Assembly (NCBI RefSeq): GCF_049650445.1
Contig: NZ_JBASAD010000035.1
Span: 89,765 to 153,764 of the forward strand
DNA length: 64,000 nt
Source of the DNA: Castellaniella sp049650445
GTDB taxonomy: Bacteria; Pseudomonadota; Gammaproteobacteria; Burkholderiales; Burkholderiaceae_B
Direction: 5' to 3'
Of this stretch, positions 48,845-56,939 are shown one piece after another. Positions within the stretch are counted from its first letter, which is position 1; each line of letters starts with the position of its first letter. A program made the position numbers and the translations under genes. Under the pieces are notes generated by a model. The model was not told the origin of the DNA. It searched no databases and saw only the letters and a program-made list of their open reading frames with translations.

Positions 48845-49525
48845 TCAGGCCGCGTCGGGCGCCGGGCGGGCCAGCCGTCCCAGGGCAGCCCCCGCCAGCG
48901 AGGCGATCAGCGACAGAAAGGCCGTGCCCATGTCCGGGGTGAAGCGGCCGATATCGTCCGAGCCCAGGACCAGCAGGCCGACCGGCGTCGCGCCGTTCAG
49001 CGTGCGCAGGGGCAGGATCGCCAGCGAAGCGGGTTCGGACGCCAGCCAGCGGGCGGGCTCCTGATCCTTGCGCGGGCCGCAGTAAGGCTGCTCCAGCGTG
49101 TCGGCATAGGCGCGGATGTCGGCGTCGATGTCCTGAGCGAACTCGCTGTCCGCCAGCGACGGCAGATCCCAGACCCGCAGCGCGATGGCGCTGAGGTCGA
49201 ACTGATCCGACAGGCTGCGGATGATGTGGGCCGGGATGCGCTCGGCGTCGGGTTCGGCCAGCATGCGCGCGCACCACTGCATGAGCGACTGGTTGATGCG
49301 TTCGTTGCCGCCGGCATTGTGCAGCAGCTGCATCAGCCGGTGTTCGTGTTCCTTGACGCGCGCGCGCAGCGTCAGAATCTGCCGTTCCCCCAGCGAGATC
49401 GCGCGCGCCTGGTGAGGGTGGGGCACGTTCATCGAAGCGAATACATCGGCGTGCGCCTCGAAGAAATCGGGGTTTTGGCTGAGATAATCCGCCACGTCCT
49501 GGGCGGTGAAGGCATCCTGCGTCAT
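48845..49525 (-). CDS. DUF484 family protein
   Basis: The 226-residue protein has the DUF484 N-terminus (TAQDVADYLSQNPDFFEAHA), a helical linker and a GAF-like domain (about residues 80-220). It has no known biochemical role, but is found between dapF and xerC across proteobacteria. It lies 17 bp after dapF and 4 bp before xerC, so all three are one transcript. Confidence 0.92.
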   Translation of the reverse strand: MTQDAFTAQDVADYLSQNPDFFEAHADVFASMNVPHPHQARAISLGERQILTLRARVKEHEHRLMQLLHNAGGNERINQSLMQWCARMLAEPDAERIPAHIIRSLSDQFDLSAIALRVWDLPSLADSEFAQDIDADIRAYADTLEQPYCGPRKDQEPARWLASEPASLAILPLRTLNGATPVGLLVLGSDDIGRFTPDMGTAFLSLIASLAGAALGRLARPAPDAA

Positions 49526-49542
49526 ATGGGCTTTTCCGTGAG

Positions 49543-50415
49543 TCAGAGGGTCGCGGTCAGGGCGTCGATGTCGATTTGACCATGAAAAACCGTGGTCGCC
49601 GGACCCTGCATGCGCAGGACCTGGCCGTCCCAGTCGATCCGCAGGATGCCGCCACGCGTGTCCACCCGCACCGGACTGTCCAGCAGGCCGCGCCGGATAC
49701 CAGCCACGGCGGCGGCGCAGGCGCCGGTGCCGCAGGCCAGGGTCTCGCCGGCGCCGCGCTCGTGGACCCGCAGCCGGATGTGGTGGCGGTCGAGCACCTG
49801 CATGAAACCGGCGTTGACGCGCTGGGCAAAGCGGAGATGGGATTCGATGACCGGCCCCAGACGGGCGACCGGGTGCGTGTCCACGTCGTCCACCTGGACC
49901 ACGGCGTGGGGGTTGGAGATCGCCACCAGCGAGCACCAGACCTCGCCCGCCTCGGGCGGGAGGTCCAGCCGGTACAGGGTGTCTTCGCCGCAGCCCCGGG
50001 TGTCCAGGCCGGCCGGATCGAAGGCGACGGATTCGGGCGTGAAGGCGGTGCGGCCCATGTCGACGCCGACCTGGCCGTCATCGGCCTCGTGCAGCACGAT
50101 CAGCCCGGTGGAAATTTCGGCGCGCAGCGGGTTGCGCCGCGACAGGCCCTGTTCGTGCACGAAGCGCACGAAGCAGCGCGCGCCGTTGCCGCAATGTTCG
50201 ACTTCGCCGCCGTCGGCGTTGAAGATCCGGTAGCGGAAGTCCGCGTCCGGGTGCAGCGGGTTTTCGACCAGCAGAATCTGGTCGGCACCGACGCCGAAAT
50301 GCCGGTCGGCCAGCGCCCGCGCGCGGACAGGCGTCAGTTCGATGGACTGGCGCACGCCGTCCAGGACCACGAAGTCGTTGCCCGCGCCGTGCATTTTGGT
50401 GAAGTTCCAGATCAT
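49543..50415 (-). CDS. dapF: Diaminopimelate epimerase
   Basis: DapF converts LL- to meso-diaminopimelate for lysine and peptidoglycan. The 290-residue, two-domain protein has the two catalytic cysteines in EHCGNGARC (Cys75) and LACGTGACAAA (Cys228), as well as FTKMHGAGNDFVVLDG at the N-terminus. It is the first gene of the dapF-DUF484-xerC operon. Confidence 0.97.
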   Translation of the reverse strand: MIWNFTKMHGAGNDFVVLDGVRQSIELTPVRARALADRHFGVGADQILLVENPLHPDADFRYRIFNADGGEVEHCGNGARCFVRFVHEQGLSRRNPLRAEISTGLIVLHEADDGQVGVDMGRTAFTPESVAFDPAGLDTRGCGEDTLYRLDLPPEAGEVWCSLVAISNPHAVVQVDDVDTHPVARLGPVIESHLRFAQRVNAGFMQVLDRHHIRLRVHERGAGETLACGTGACAAAVAGIRRGLLDSPVRVDTRGGILRIDWDGQVLRMQGPATTVFHGQIDIDALTATL

Positions 50416-50430
50416 CGGGACATTATCCGC

Positions 50431-50601
50431 TCAAATACCTGACGTCACGGCGTCCAGTGCGGCCCTGACCTCGTGCGCGCGATGGGCGATCGACAAGATC
50501 GGTTGGCGTAGCAGGCGTTTGTCCAGGGGGGCGGCCAGATGCGGCATCAGGGCCAGTGGTTCGTGGTCGATTTCGACGATGGGGCATAGTCCTTGCGACA
50601 T
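50431..50601 (-). pseudogene. CcdB-like toxin, C-terminal remnant
   Basis: The 56-codon frame reads MSQGLCPIVEIDHEPLALMP and ends AHEVRAALDAVTSGI, matching the second half of CcdB toxins (which end in a similar ALDFLLSGI-type helix). About 45 N-terminal residues of the usual 100 are missing. The ATG overlaps the antitoxin stop in TGATG. Because CcdB poisons gyrase through its C-terminal residues but needs the whole fold, this piece is probably inactive. Confidence 0.6.
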
Positions 50602-50882
50602 CAGCCCTGCCCTTGCCAGACCACCAGACGGTCGCACCACAGGCTGTTCTGCTCGAAGTCACGATTCTGCTCGGCCAGCCATTCCTGGTGGGCTTCGTTG
50701 AAGGCCTTGCGTCGTTGTGCCAACGTCCTGGTAGGTGCGGCGGTGGTCAGTGCCAGGTCATCGGCGTAGAACACGATGACGGAATCGGGGCGGCCGTCTT
50801 TTTCCACGATCACGGGCGCCGTTTTTGCCTGGGCGCAGACGTGGCCGAATCGGTTCTTCGCTTCGGTCGTGGTGACGGGCAT
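50601..50882 (-). CDS. Phd/YefM-family antitoxin
   Basis: The 93-residue protein has the Phd/YefM DNA-binding N-terminus (MPVTTTEAKNRFGHVCAQAK and VIVEKDGRPDSVIVF) and a C-terminal toxin-binding tail (FNEAHQEWLAEQNRDFEQN) ending LWCDRLVVWQGQG. The tail is CcdA-like, which fits the CcdB-like remnant right after it. The end may have been altered by the deletion that removed the toxin's first half. I start at 50882 because this gives the family N-terminus. Confidence 0.8.
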   Translation of the reverse strand: MPVTTTEAKNRFGHVCAQAKTAPVIVEKDGRPDSVIVFYADDLALTTAAPTRTLAQRRKAFNEAHQEWLAEQNRDFEQNSLWCDRLVVWQGQG

Positions 50883-51009
50883 GACGGGTTCCAGGGGATT
50901 CAGGGGTTGTTTAGCGATTTTGGCTGTCCGGAATGTTCTCGTCGCCACTTTCGCTCAAGAGACTGCGCTATTTTTCCATTTAATTAAACAGGACGTTAGG
51001 GTTTACGTG

Positions 51010-51029
51010 GATGAAAGTTTTTTTTCATC
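51010..51029. promoter_or_regulatory. GATGAAA-N6-TTTCATC inverted repeat, candidate RpiR operator
   Basis: GATGAAA and TTTCATC form a perfect inverted repeat with a T-rich centre, in the AT-rich 228-bp gap between the antitoxin gene and the RpiR regulator. The gap otherwise has a TGATGTAAATTATTTTTC stretch (51039-51056) resembling the AT-rich element upstream of the D-peptide operon. No other gene is seen in the gap. Confidence 0.5.
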
Positions 51030-51110
51030 AATCTTGTTTTGATGTAAATTATTTTTCTTTTTGAAGAAGACGGCAGCCCAACACGCGGCGGCCGAATCCA
51101 CGAGCCCGCT

Positions 51111-52004
51111 GTGAACCCCGATCCCACCTCCGCATCATCACCGACGATCGCCAGTCGTATTGCCGACAGGGTCCCGTCGTTCAGCGTCGCGCAGCGGCGC
51201 CTGGCCGATTTTGTGCTGGCGCACCCGTTCAAGGTCGCCACCATGTCGATCGATGAATTCGCGCAAAGTGCGCAGGTGTCGGTGGCGACGGCTAATCGGT
51301 TTGCCCGCGCGCTGGGGCTGCCCAGCTATGCGCAATTCCGGGCCGAGCTGGCCCGGGGGTTCGAAGAGGCGTTGGAGCCCATCGAACGGTTGCGCCTGGA
51401 GCGCGGCAAGGCCGCCAGCGCTGCCGACATTTTTGCAGCGTCGCTCTACGAGGATCAGCGCAACGCCGAAGCCACACGCCTGGGTCTCAGCGCGGAGCAA
51501 TGCGAGCGCGCCGTGAAGGCGGTGCTGGACGCCCGACGAGTGTTCATCATCGGGTTTGGGTCCAGCGGGTTTCTGGCCGGCTTGCTGCAGCGCGGCCTGA
51601 GCCTGCATTGCGAGATGGTCGAATCTCTGGCCGGCCCCGGCGGCGTGTCCCATACTGCCCGGGAACTCTCGCGTATCCGGACCGGCGATCTGGTGATTGC
51701 CATTTCGTTTCCTCGCTATCTGGGCGATACCATCACGTTGGCGAAAGTCGCCCGGGATGCTGGTGCCACTCTGTTGGCGCTGACCGACCGTCCGGGCGCA
51801 CCCATCGCCGAGCTGGCCCATATCTGCCTGTGCGCCCATAGCGGGCGGCAGATGCTGGCCAATTCCGAAACCGCCGTTCTGGGCCTGATTGAGGCCCTGT
51901 CGGTTGCCGTCGCCCACCAATCGAAACATTCACTGCTCACGGCGGCACAACTGACGGAATCCGTCATGCCGTGGCTCAGCTATGGAAAAAGACCCCATGA
52001 TTGA
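51111..52004 (+). CDS. RpiR-family transcriptional regulator (HTH + SIS)
   Basis: The 297-residue protein starts with GTG at 51111. The HTH (residues 15-85) includes SIDEFAQSAQVSVATANRFA and RALGLPSYAQF; the SIS domain (from about 125) has FIIGFGSSGFLAGLLQRGLS and VIAISFPRYLGDTITLAKVA. It heads the amide-catabolic cluster that follows and overlaps the peptidase gene by 8 bp. The inverted repeat at 51010-51029 is a likely autoregulatory site. Confidence 0.88.
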   Translation: MNPDPTSASSPTIASRIADRVPSFSVAQRRLADFVLAHPFKVATMSIDEFAQSAQVSVATANRFARALGLPSYAQFRAELARGFEEALEPIERLRLERGKAASAADIFAASLYEDQRNAEATRLGLSAEQCERAVKAVLDARRVFIIGFGSSGFLAGLLQRGLSLHCEMVESLAGPGGVSHTARELSRIRTGDLVIAISFPRYLGDTITLAKVARDAGATLLALTDRPGAPIAELAHICLCAHSGRQMLANSETAVLGLIEALSVAVAHQSKHSLLTAAQLTESVMPWLSYGKRPHD

Positions 52005-52965
52005 ACCCGTTCTCGCCATACACGGCGGCGCCGGCGCCATCACGCGCGCGCAGATCACGCCCGAGATCCAGCGAGATTACGAAGAGGCGCTGCGCGCCGT
52101 CCTGGCGGGCGGCGAGCGGGTGCTGGCGGGTGGCGGCTCCGCACTGGACGCTGTGACAGAAGCTGTGCTCCTGTTGGAGGAATGTCCGTTGTTCAATGCA
52201 GGTCATGGTTCAGTTTTTACGCGTACCGCCGAACATGAACTCGATGCATCCATCATGGACGGGCGTACGCTGGGTTGCGGTGCTGTCGCCAACATCAAGG
52301 TCATTCGCAATCCGGTGCTGGCGGCGCGAGCCGTCATGGAACGCAGTCCTCACGTCTTTCTGGTCGGAGAAGGTGCCGAGGCCTTTGCCTGCGATGCGGG
52401 GCTGGAACGGGTGGAGCCGTCCTTTTTCTCTACGCCAGCACGGCGCGATCAATTGCGCCTAGCGCAGGAAAGCGGAGTGGAAACCATCGTGCTGGATCAT
52501 GATGGGCACCGCGATGTCATGACGGCCCGCGCGCCCCTGGATGAATCCCGGAAGATGGGAACAGTGGGGGCCGTGGCCTTGGATGGCTGCGGCAACCTGG
52601 CTGCGGCCACCTCCACTGGCGGACTGACCAACAAATGGCCGGGGCGCGTCGGTGACAGCCCGGTGATCGGGTCGGGCTGCTACGCCCGCAACGCGACCTG
52701 CGCCGTGTCGACGACCGGCAAGGGCGAGGCGTTCATCCGGGCGCAGGCCGCTCATGACGTGTCGGCCATGATGGAGTACGCCGGCATGTCGTTAAGTCAG
52801 GCAGCCGATCGCATGGTGTTCCACAAACTGCCGCCATTGGACGGCGCCGGCGGCTTGATCGCCGTGGATCGGTCCGGCAACGTCGTCATGCCCTTCAATA
52901 CTGAAGGTATGTATCGGGGCAGTGTGGTCGTGGGTCGGCCTGCCTTTGTCGGTATTTATCGTTGA
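51997..52965 (+). CDS. iaaA: Isoaspartyl peptidase / plant-type L-asparaginase
   Basis: The 322-residue Ntn hydrolase matures by self-cleavage before Thr189 (KMGTVGAVALD), which becomes the nucleophile. IAIHGGAG-type N-terminus (LAIHGGAGAITRAQI), LFNAGHGSVFT, GRVGDSPVIGSG and the C-terminal FNTEGMYRG are all as in E. coli IaaA, which hydrolyses isoaspartyl dipeptides and some asparagine amides. I start at 51997, which aligns with IaaA; an in-frame ATG at 51982 is possible. It follows the RpiR gene with coupled translation. Confidence 0.93.
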   Translation: MIEPVLAIHGGAGAITRAQITPEIQRDYEEALRAVLAGGERVLAGGGSALDAVTEAVLLLEECPLFNAGHGSVFTRTAEHELDASIMDGRTLGCGAVANIKVIRNPVLAARAVMERSPHVFLVGEGAEAFACDAGLERVEPSFFSTPARRDQLRLAQESGVETIVLDHDGHRDVMTARAPLDESRKMGTVGAVALDGCGNLAAATSTGGLTNKWPGRVGDSPVIGSGCYARNATCAVSTTGKGEAFIRAQAAHDVSAMMEYAGMSLSQAADRMVFHKLPPLDGAGGLIAVDRSGNVVMPFNTEGMYRGSVVVGRPAFVGIYR

Positions 52966-53013
52966 TCACCTCCGAGCCCGTTTCGTCAGTTTGCCTTTCT
53001 GTCTGTGTGTGTG

Positions 53014-54228
53014 ATGAGTCTTGACCGCTTCCCCTATCGCGTTCCGCTGCTCAATGCCAGCCTCGTCGAGGACGACGCCGTGCGCGCCGCTACCCTGATG
53101 CGGGATGGTGATCCGGCCCGTGGCGTCGTCGATGCCCTGCATCGACATGTGGCCGACGCCTGGGCCATGCCCTACGTCGCCTGTTTCATGGGTGGGCGGT
53201 CGGCGCTGTTCGCCATTGTCCGCGCCCTGGGGTTGCAGCCCGGCGATCAGGTTCTAGTACCAGCGTTCACTTGCCAGGCGGTGACTAATGCCTTTTCGTT
53301 TCAGGGGGTCGAGGTCCGCTTCGTCGACATCGAGCTGGACACCTTTGGCATGGATGCTGCGGCGGCTCGCCGGGCCATCACACCCAGGACGCGGGCGATC
53401 CTGCTGCAGTACACATTTGGCCTGGTGTGTCGGGACATGGACGCGCTGTGCGATCTGGCCCGTCAGCGTGGGCTGCGCCTGATCGAGGACTGCGCGCATG
53501 CCACGGGCGGCACCTACCGGGGGCAATTGCTGGGGACCTTTGGCGATATTGCGTTTTTCAGCAGCGAGCGCTCCAAGATCGTCAACAGCATCCACGGCGG
53601 CTGGGCCATGACCCGCGACCCGGCCCTGGGGGCTGCGCTGACCGCGATTCATGCATCCGCCCCCGAACCTGATGCCGGTTACGTCCGGGCTTTGCTGGGC
53701 ACGATGTGTCTGGCCTATCGGCAACGGCCGGATGTGGCGACGTCGTCATTGCCGCCCTGCCTGGCGGAACTATCCGTGCAGACAATGGCGGCGGTGCCGC
53801 AGATGCAGCCCGCCGAACTGAGCGGCCTGTTCACGCCACAGTACGGATGGAGGATGCCTGACGCAGTGGCGACGCTTCTGTTGCCGCAGTTGCAGCGACT
53901 GGATCAAATGCTGGCGCGCCGACGCGCCGGTGCCCACCGCTGGCGCGTCTGGGCCGAGCGCCACAGTGTGGCCCATGCCCGTGTGCTACCGGAGTCCGAG
54001 CCGGCCTGGCTGCGTTTCCCGATTCTGGTGGACGAGCAGATCAAGCGCTGTCCGGGCGATCTGGCGGACCAGTTGGGGTGCGAGATCGGCGTCTGGTTCA
54101 CCACCCCCATGCACCCGCAGGCCCTGACGTTGCCGGATTGCCCACAAGGCATGCAGGCATCCCGGTGCTGCGTGAACCTGCCGACTTGGTTGCCTGGGCA
54201 GGGCGGTGACGGCCTGTCGGCCGTCTGA
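53014..54228 (+). CDS. DegT/DnrJ/EryC1/StrS-type PLP-dependent protein
   Basis: The 404-residue protein is a fold-type I PLP enzyme of the sugar aminotransferase (DegT) group: QVLVPAFTCQAVTNAFSFQG, the cofactor Asp in LIEDCAHATGGTYRG, and the Schiff-base Lys in FFSSERSKIVNSIHGG. Its relatives mostly aminate nucleotide-linked ketosugars, yet nothing around it concerns sugar nucleotides. Here it lies between iaaA and a symporter, so a different substrate is likely. The start at 53014 is preferred to the in-frame GTG at 53005. Confidence 0.8.
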   Translation: MSLDRFPYRVPLLNASLVEDDAVRAATLMRDGDPARGVVDALHRHVADAWAMPYVACFMGGRSALFAIVRALGLQPGDQVLVPAFTCQAVTNAFSFQGVEVRFVDIELDTFGMDAAAARRAITPRTRAILLQYTFGLVCRDMDALCDLARQRGLRLIEDCAHATGGTYRGQLLGTFGDIAFFSSERSKIVNSIHGGWAMTRDPALGAALTAIHASAPEPDAGYVRALLGTMCLAYRQRPDVATSSLPPCLAELSVQTMAAVPQMQPAELSGLFTPQYGWRMPDAVATLLLPQLQRLDQMLARRRAGAHRWRVWAERHSVAHARVLPESEPAWLRFPILVDEQIKRCPGDLADQLGCEIGVWFTTPMHPQALTLPDCPQGMQASRCCVNLPTWLPGQGGDGLSAV

Positions 54229-54305
54229 TGATTTTTCAGTCCGATGTTTTTTCATTGAGCCGGTGGGAGCCGGCATGCGCGATTTTTCACATCTGGAGGT
54301 GAGCG

Positions 54306-54566
54306 ATGGATATGCGCAGCAATACTTTCGAGCGTAGATGGTTTTTAGGTTTCATGCTTATGTACGTATTGATCATGATTCCATTCCCATTTTTCTTTAA
54401 TACAAGCTATGTGCCAGGTTGGTTAGGGGTCCCGGTTTTCGTGTACGGGTGGCTGATCCATGGCGGCATCGTGCTGCTGATGATCGTTATGTTCGCACGG
54501 CAGTGCCTCAAGCGCCCAGAATATCGGGATTTCGACGATGAGTCGTCGCAAGGGGAAGTACGATGA
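54306..54566 (+). CDS. Small two-helix membrane subunit of a sodium:solute symporter (DUF3311-like)
   Basis: The 86-residue protein has two membrane segments (about residues 13-31 and 44-65: FMLMYVLIMIPFPFFF and VYGWLIHGGIVLLMIVMF) and a short acidic tail. Similar small proteins precede SSS-family symporters as accessory subunits. The strong GGAGGTGA ribosome binding site at 54295-54302 fixes the start, and the stop overlaps the symporter start by 4 bp. The first 120 bp are less GC-rich than the flanks. Confidence 0.82.
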   Translation: MDMRSNTFERRWFLGFMLMYVLIMIPFPFFFNTSYVPGWLGVPVFVYGWLIHGGIVLLMIVMFARQCLKRPEYRDFDDESSQGEVR

Positions 54567-56113
54567 ACGAAGCGCCCATCCTGGTGCAGCCGGATCCCGG
54601 CCCTTTTTATGTGACGCTGGCGATCTTCTTTCTGGTCATGCTGGGCATCGGCTGGTACGCGACCCGCCAGACCAAGTCCCTGAGCGACTTCCTGGTGATG
54701 GGGGGCAAGGCCGGTGCTGTCGTCGGCGGCTTTGCGTATTTCGCCAGCCAGTACAGCATGAGCACGTTCATGGGGGTTCCCGCCATGACCTATGGAACCG
54801 GTTTTGCGGGCATGAGCATTTCCGTGCCGGGTCTGGCCTTCTCCATGATCGTGCCTGCGCTGTTCGTGGGCCGCAAACTTATGCTGATGGGCAGACAGTA
54901 CGGCTTCATGACGATGACGGACTATCTGTCGGACCGGTATGAATCCAACGCCATCCGCGGCGTGCATGCAGTGATGATGCTGGCGTTCGTTATCGCCATG
55001 ATGGGAGCACAGACCGTGGGCGCCGGGGTCATCTTCAACGTCTTCACCGGCGGACCCGAATGGGTCGGTGTCGTGGCGATGGGCATTGTGGTGACGATCT
55101 ATTGCATCGCGGGGGGCATGCGCGGTGCGATGATGACCGACGTCCTGCAGGGCGCCTTGATGGTGATCACCGCTGTGGTGACATTCGTCGTCACCGTGCA
55201 CATGGGCGGCGGCATGGAAACCATCACGGCCAAGCTGGCGGCGGACAATCCCGCCCATCTGACGTTCCCCGGCACCAAGGGCAACTTCCCCTGGGCGACC
55301 TACATGTCCATGATCGTGATGTGGAGTTTCTTCACGATCGGGCAGCCGACGCTGTTCACGAAGTTCTTCACCATGAACAGCTACCGCACCATGTTCAAGG
55401 CTGTGATCCTGGGCACGATGGGCATGCTGTTTTCGGCCACGCTGATCGAATGGTCGGGCGTCAACGCCTCGACGTTCATTCATGGGCTGTCGGGCAAACA
55501 GGCGGATTTCATCGTCCCGATGGTCCTGCAGCAAAGCTTGCATCCCTTCCTGGCAGCCCTCTTGATCACCGGCATCGTTTCGGCCGGGATGTCGACGATT
55601 TCCGCGCTGCTGGTGGTGGCCACGGGCGGGGTGACGCGCGACCTGTATCAGAACTTGCTGCATCCGCAGGCGTCACAGGAACGCTTGCTGCGGCTGTCGC
55701 GCTGGATGACGGTGGTGCTGGGCATGCTGGCCGTCGTGATCGGTATCGAGAAGCCGGCCGGCATCTTCGCGCTGATCCGTTTCGCGTTCGGCGGGCTGGG
55801 TATCTGGGTAGCACCGGTGATCCTGGGCATGTACTGGAAGCGGGCGACCCGCACGGGCGCCATCAGCGCGGTGATTCTGGGTGAGGTGTTGTATGTCGTG
55901 ATCGTGGCCTGGCATAAGGAATGGGCTTTTGGCTTCGATCCGCTGATCGTCAGTTGGTGCTGCACGATGGTCGTGATGGTCGGCGTCAGCCTGGTCACGC
56001 GCAAGGCCAGCCAGGAAACCCTAGATCGCCATTTCGACAAGTTGCACCATGCAGAGCATGCACTGGGTCAGTCCGTGGCATCGAGGCGGGTGGCAAGCGC
56101 GACGCAAGCTTGA
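54563..56113 (+). CDS. Sodium:solute symporter (SSS/SLC5 family)
   Basis: The 516-residue protein has about 13 membrane helices. The sodium-site region is seen in FLVMGGKAGAVVGGFAYFAS and TGIVSAGMSTISALLVVATG, the latter holding the Ser/Thr residues of the SLC5 Na2 site. It resembles pantothenate/proline-type symporters. The substrate may be the amide or cyclic amide acted on by the neighbouring creatininase-like and isoaspartyl-peptidase genes. The small upstream subunit is translationally coupled. Confidence 0.9.
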   Translation: MNEAPILVQPDPGPFYVTLAIFFLVMLGIGWYATRQTKSLSDFLVMGGKAGAVVGGFAYFASQYSMSTFMGVPAMTYGTGFAGMSISVPGLAFSMIVPALFVGRKLMLMGRQYGFMTMTDYLSDRYESNAIRGVHAVMMLAFVIAMMGAQTVGAGVIFNVFTGGPEWVGVVAMGIVVTIYCIAGGMRGAMMTDVLQGALMVITAVVTFVVTVHMGGGMETITAKLAADNPAHLTFPGTKGNFPWATYMSMIVMWSFFTIGQPTLFTKFFTMNSYRTMFKAVILGTMGMLFSATLIEWSGVNASTFIHGLSGKQADFIVPMVLQQSLHPFLAALLITGIVSAGMSTISALLVVATGGVTRDLYQNLLHPQASQERLLRLSRWMTVVLGMLAVVIGIEKPAGIFALIRFAFGGLGIWVAPVILGMYWKRATRTGAISAVILGEVLYVVIVAWHKEWAFGFDPLIVSWCCTMVVMVGVSLVTRKASQETLDRHFDKLHHAEHALGQSVASRRVASATQA

Positions 56114-56118
56114 ACATG

Positions 56119-56142
56119 GACGCCGGGGCACGCCCCGGCGTC
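56119..56142 (+). other. Strong hairpin between the symporter and creatininase genes
   Basis: GACGCCGGGG and CCCCGGCGTC form a perfect 10-bp stem with the 4-base loop CACG, in the 54-bp gap. No T tract follows, and the next gene's ribosome binding site (CAAGGAG) is just downstream. It may tune expression between the two genes. Confidence 0.6.
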
Positions 56143-56167
56143 TGAACAGCAGACAAGGAGATCAATC

Positions 56168-56872
56168 ATGCAGATCGAACAAATGAACTGGTTTCAGGCC
56201 GAAGAACACCTGAAACACGATGACCGCGTCATCATGCCCCTGGGCAGCACGGAACAGCATGCATACCTGAGCCTGTGCACGGATTTCATCCTGTCTTCGC
56301 GGCTTGCCCAGGAAGTCGGTGATCGTGTCGGGGTGCCGGTCTATCCGGGACTGCCGTTTGGCATGACGTCCTATTTCAAGGAATTCCCGGGCACTGTCAG
56401 CCTGCGCCCGGACACCTACGGCGCGCTGATCACCGATATTCTGGACAGCCTCTATTACAGCGGGTTTCGCCGTGTCTTTCTGATCAATGGCCATGGCGGC
56501 AACAGCCCGGTCCAGACCTACATCGGCAACTGGCTGAATCAGCACGAAGACGCCCGCGTCGTCATCCACAACTGGTGGGCCTCTCCCGCTGTCATGTCGC
56601 GGGTGCGCGCCATTTCCACCAACGCTTCGCATGCGTCCTGGATGGAGAACTTCCCCTGGACCCGGATCGAAGGCGTCCAGATGCCGAACGAGGAAAAGCC
56701 CGGCATCAACCCCGCGAAACTGGGTCAGTTACCTGCCAGTGCCGTGCGCGCCTACATCGGTGATGGCAACTATGGCGGCGAATATCAGCGTCCGGATGCA
56801 GAAATGGCCGACATCTGGGCGGCTGGTGTCGAGGAAACCTGCCAGTTGCTCGATACCGTGTGGATGAAGTGA
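56168..56872 (+). CDS. Creatininase-family amidohydrolase, variant active site
   Basis: The 234-residue protein has the creatininase fold, with IMPLGSTEQHAYLSLCTDF at residues 22-40 and NGHGGN. These give the expected metal ligands Glu, His, Asp and a second His. However, the usual GPHLPL after STEQH is AYLSLC, and the common HAGxxETS motif is replaced by SHASWMENF, which still offers a Glu. The family includes creatinine amidohydrolase, FAPy deformylase and 3-dehydro-scyllo-inosose hydrolase; substrate therefore open. It is the last gene of the RpiR/iaaA/symporter cluster. Confidence 0.85.
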   Translation: MQIEQMNWFQAEEHLKHDDRVIMPLGSTEQHAYLSLCTDFILSSRLAQEVGDRVGVPVYPGLPFGMTSYFKEFPGTVSLRPDTYGALITDILDSLYYSGFRRVFLINGHGGNSPVQTYIGNWLNQHEDARVVIHNWWASPAVMSRVRAISTNASHASWMENFPWTRIEGVQMPNEEKPGINPAKLGQLPASAVRAYIGDGNYGGEYQRPDAEMADIWAAGVEETCQLLDTVWMK

Positions 56873-56939
56873 TCGGTGGGCACCGCAGACCGCCCGAGTC
56901 TGCCGATGCGCGCGGCATGAGGTCTTGTCCAGAGAGCTC

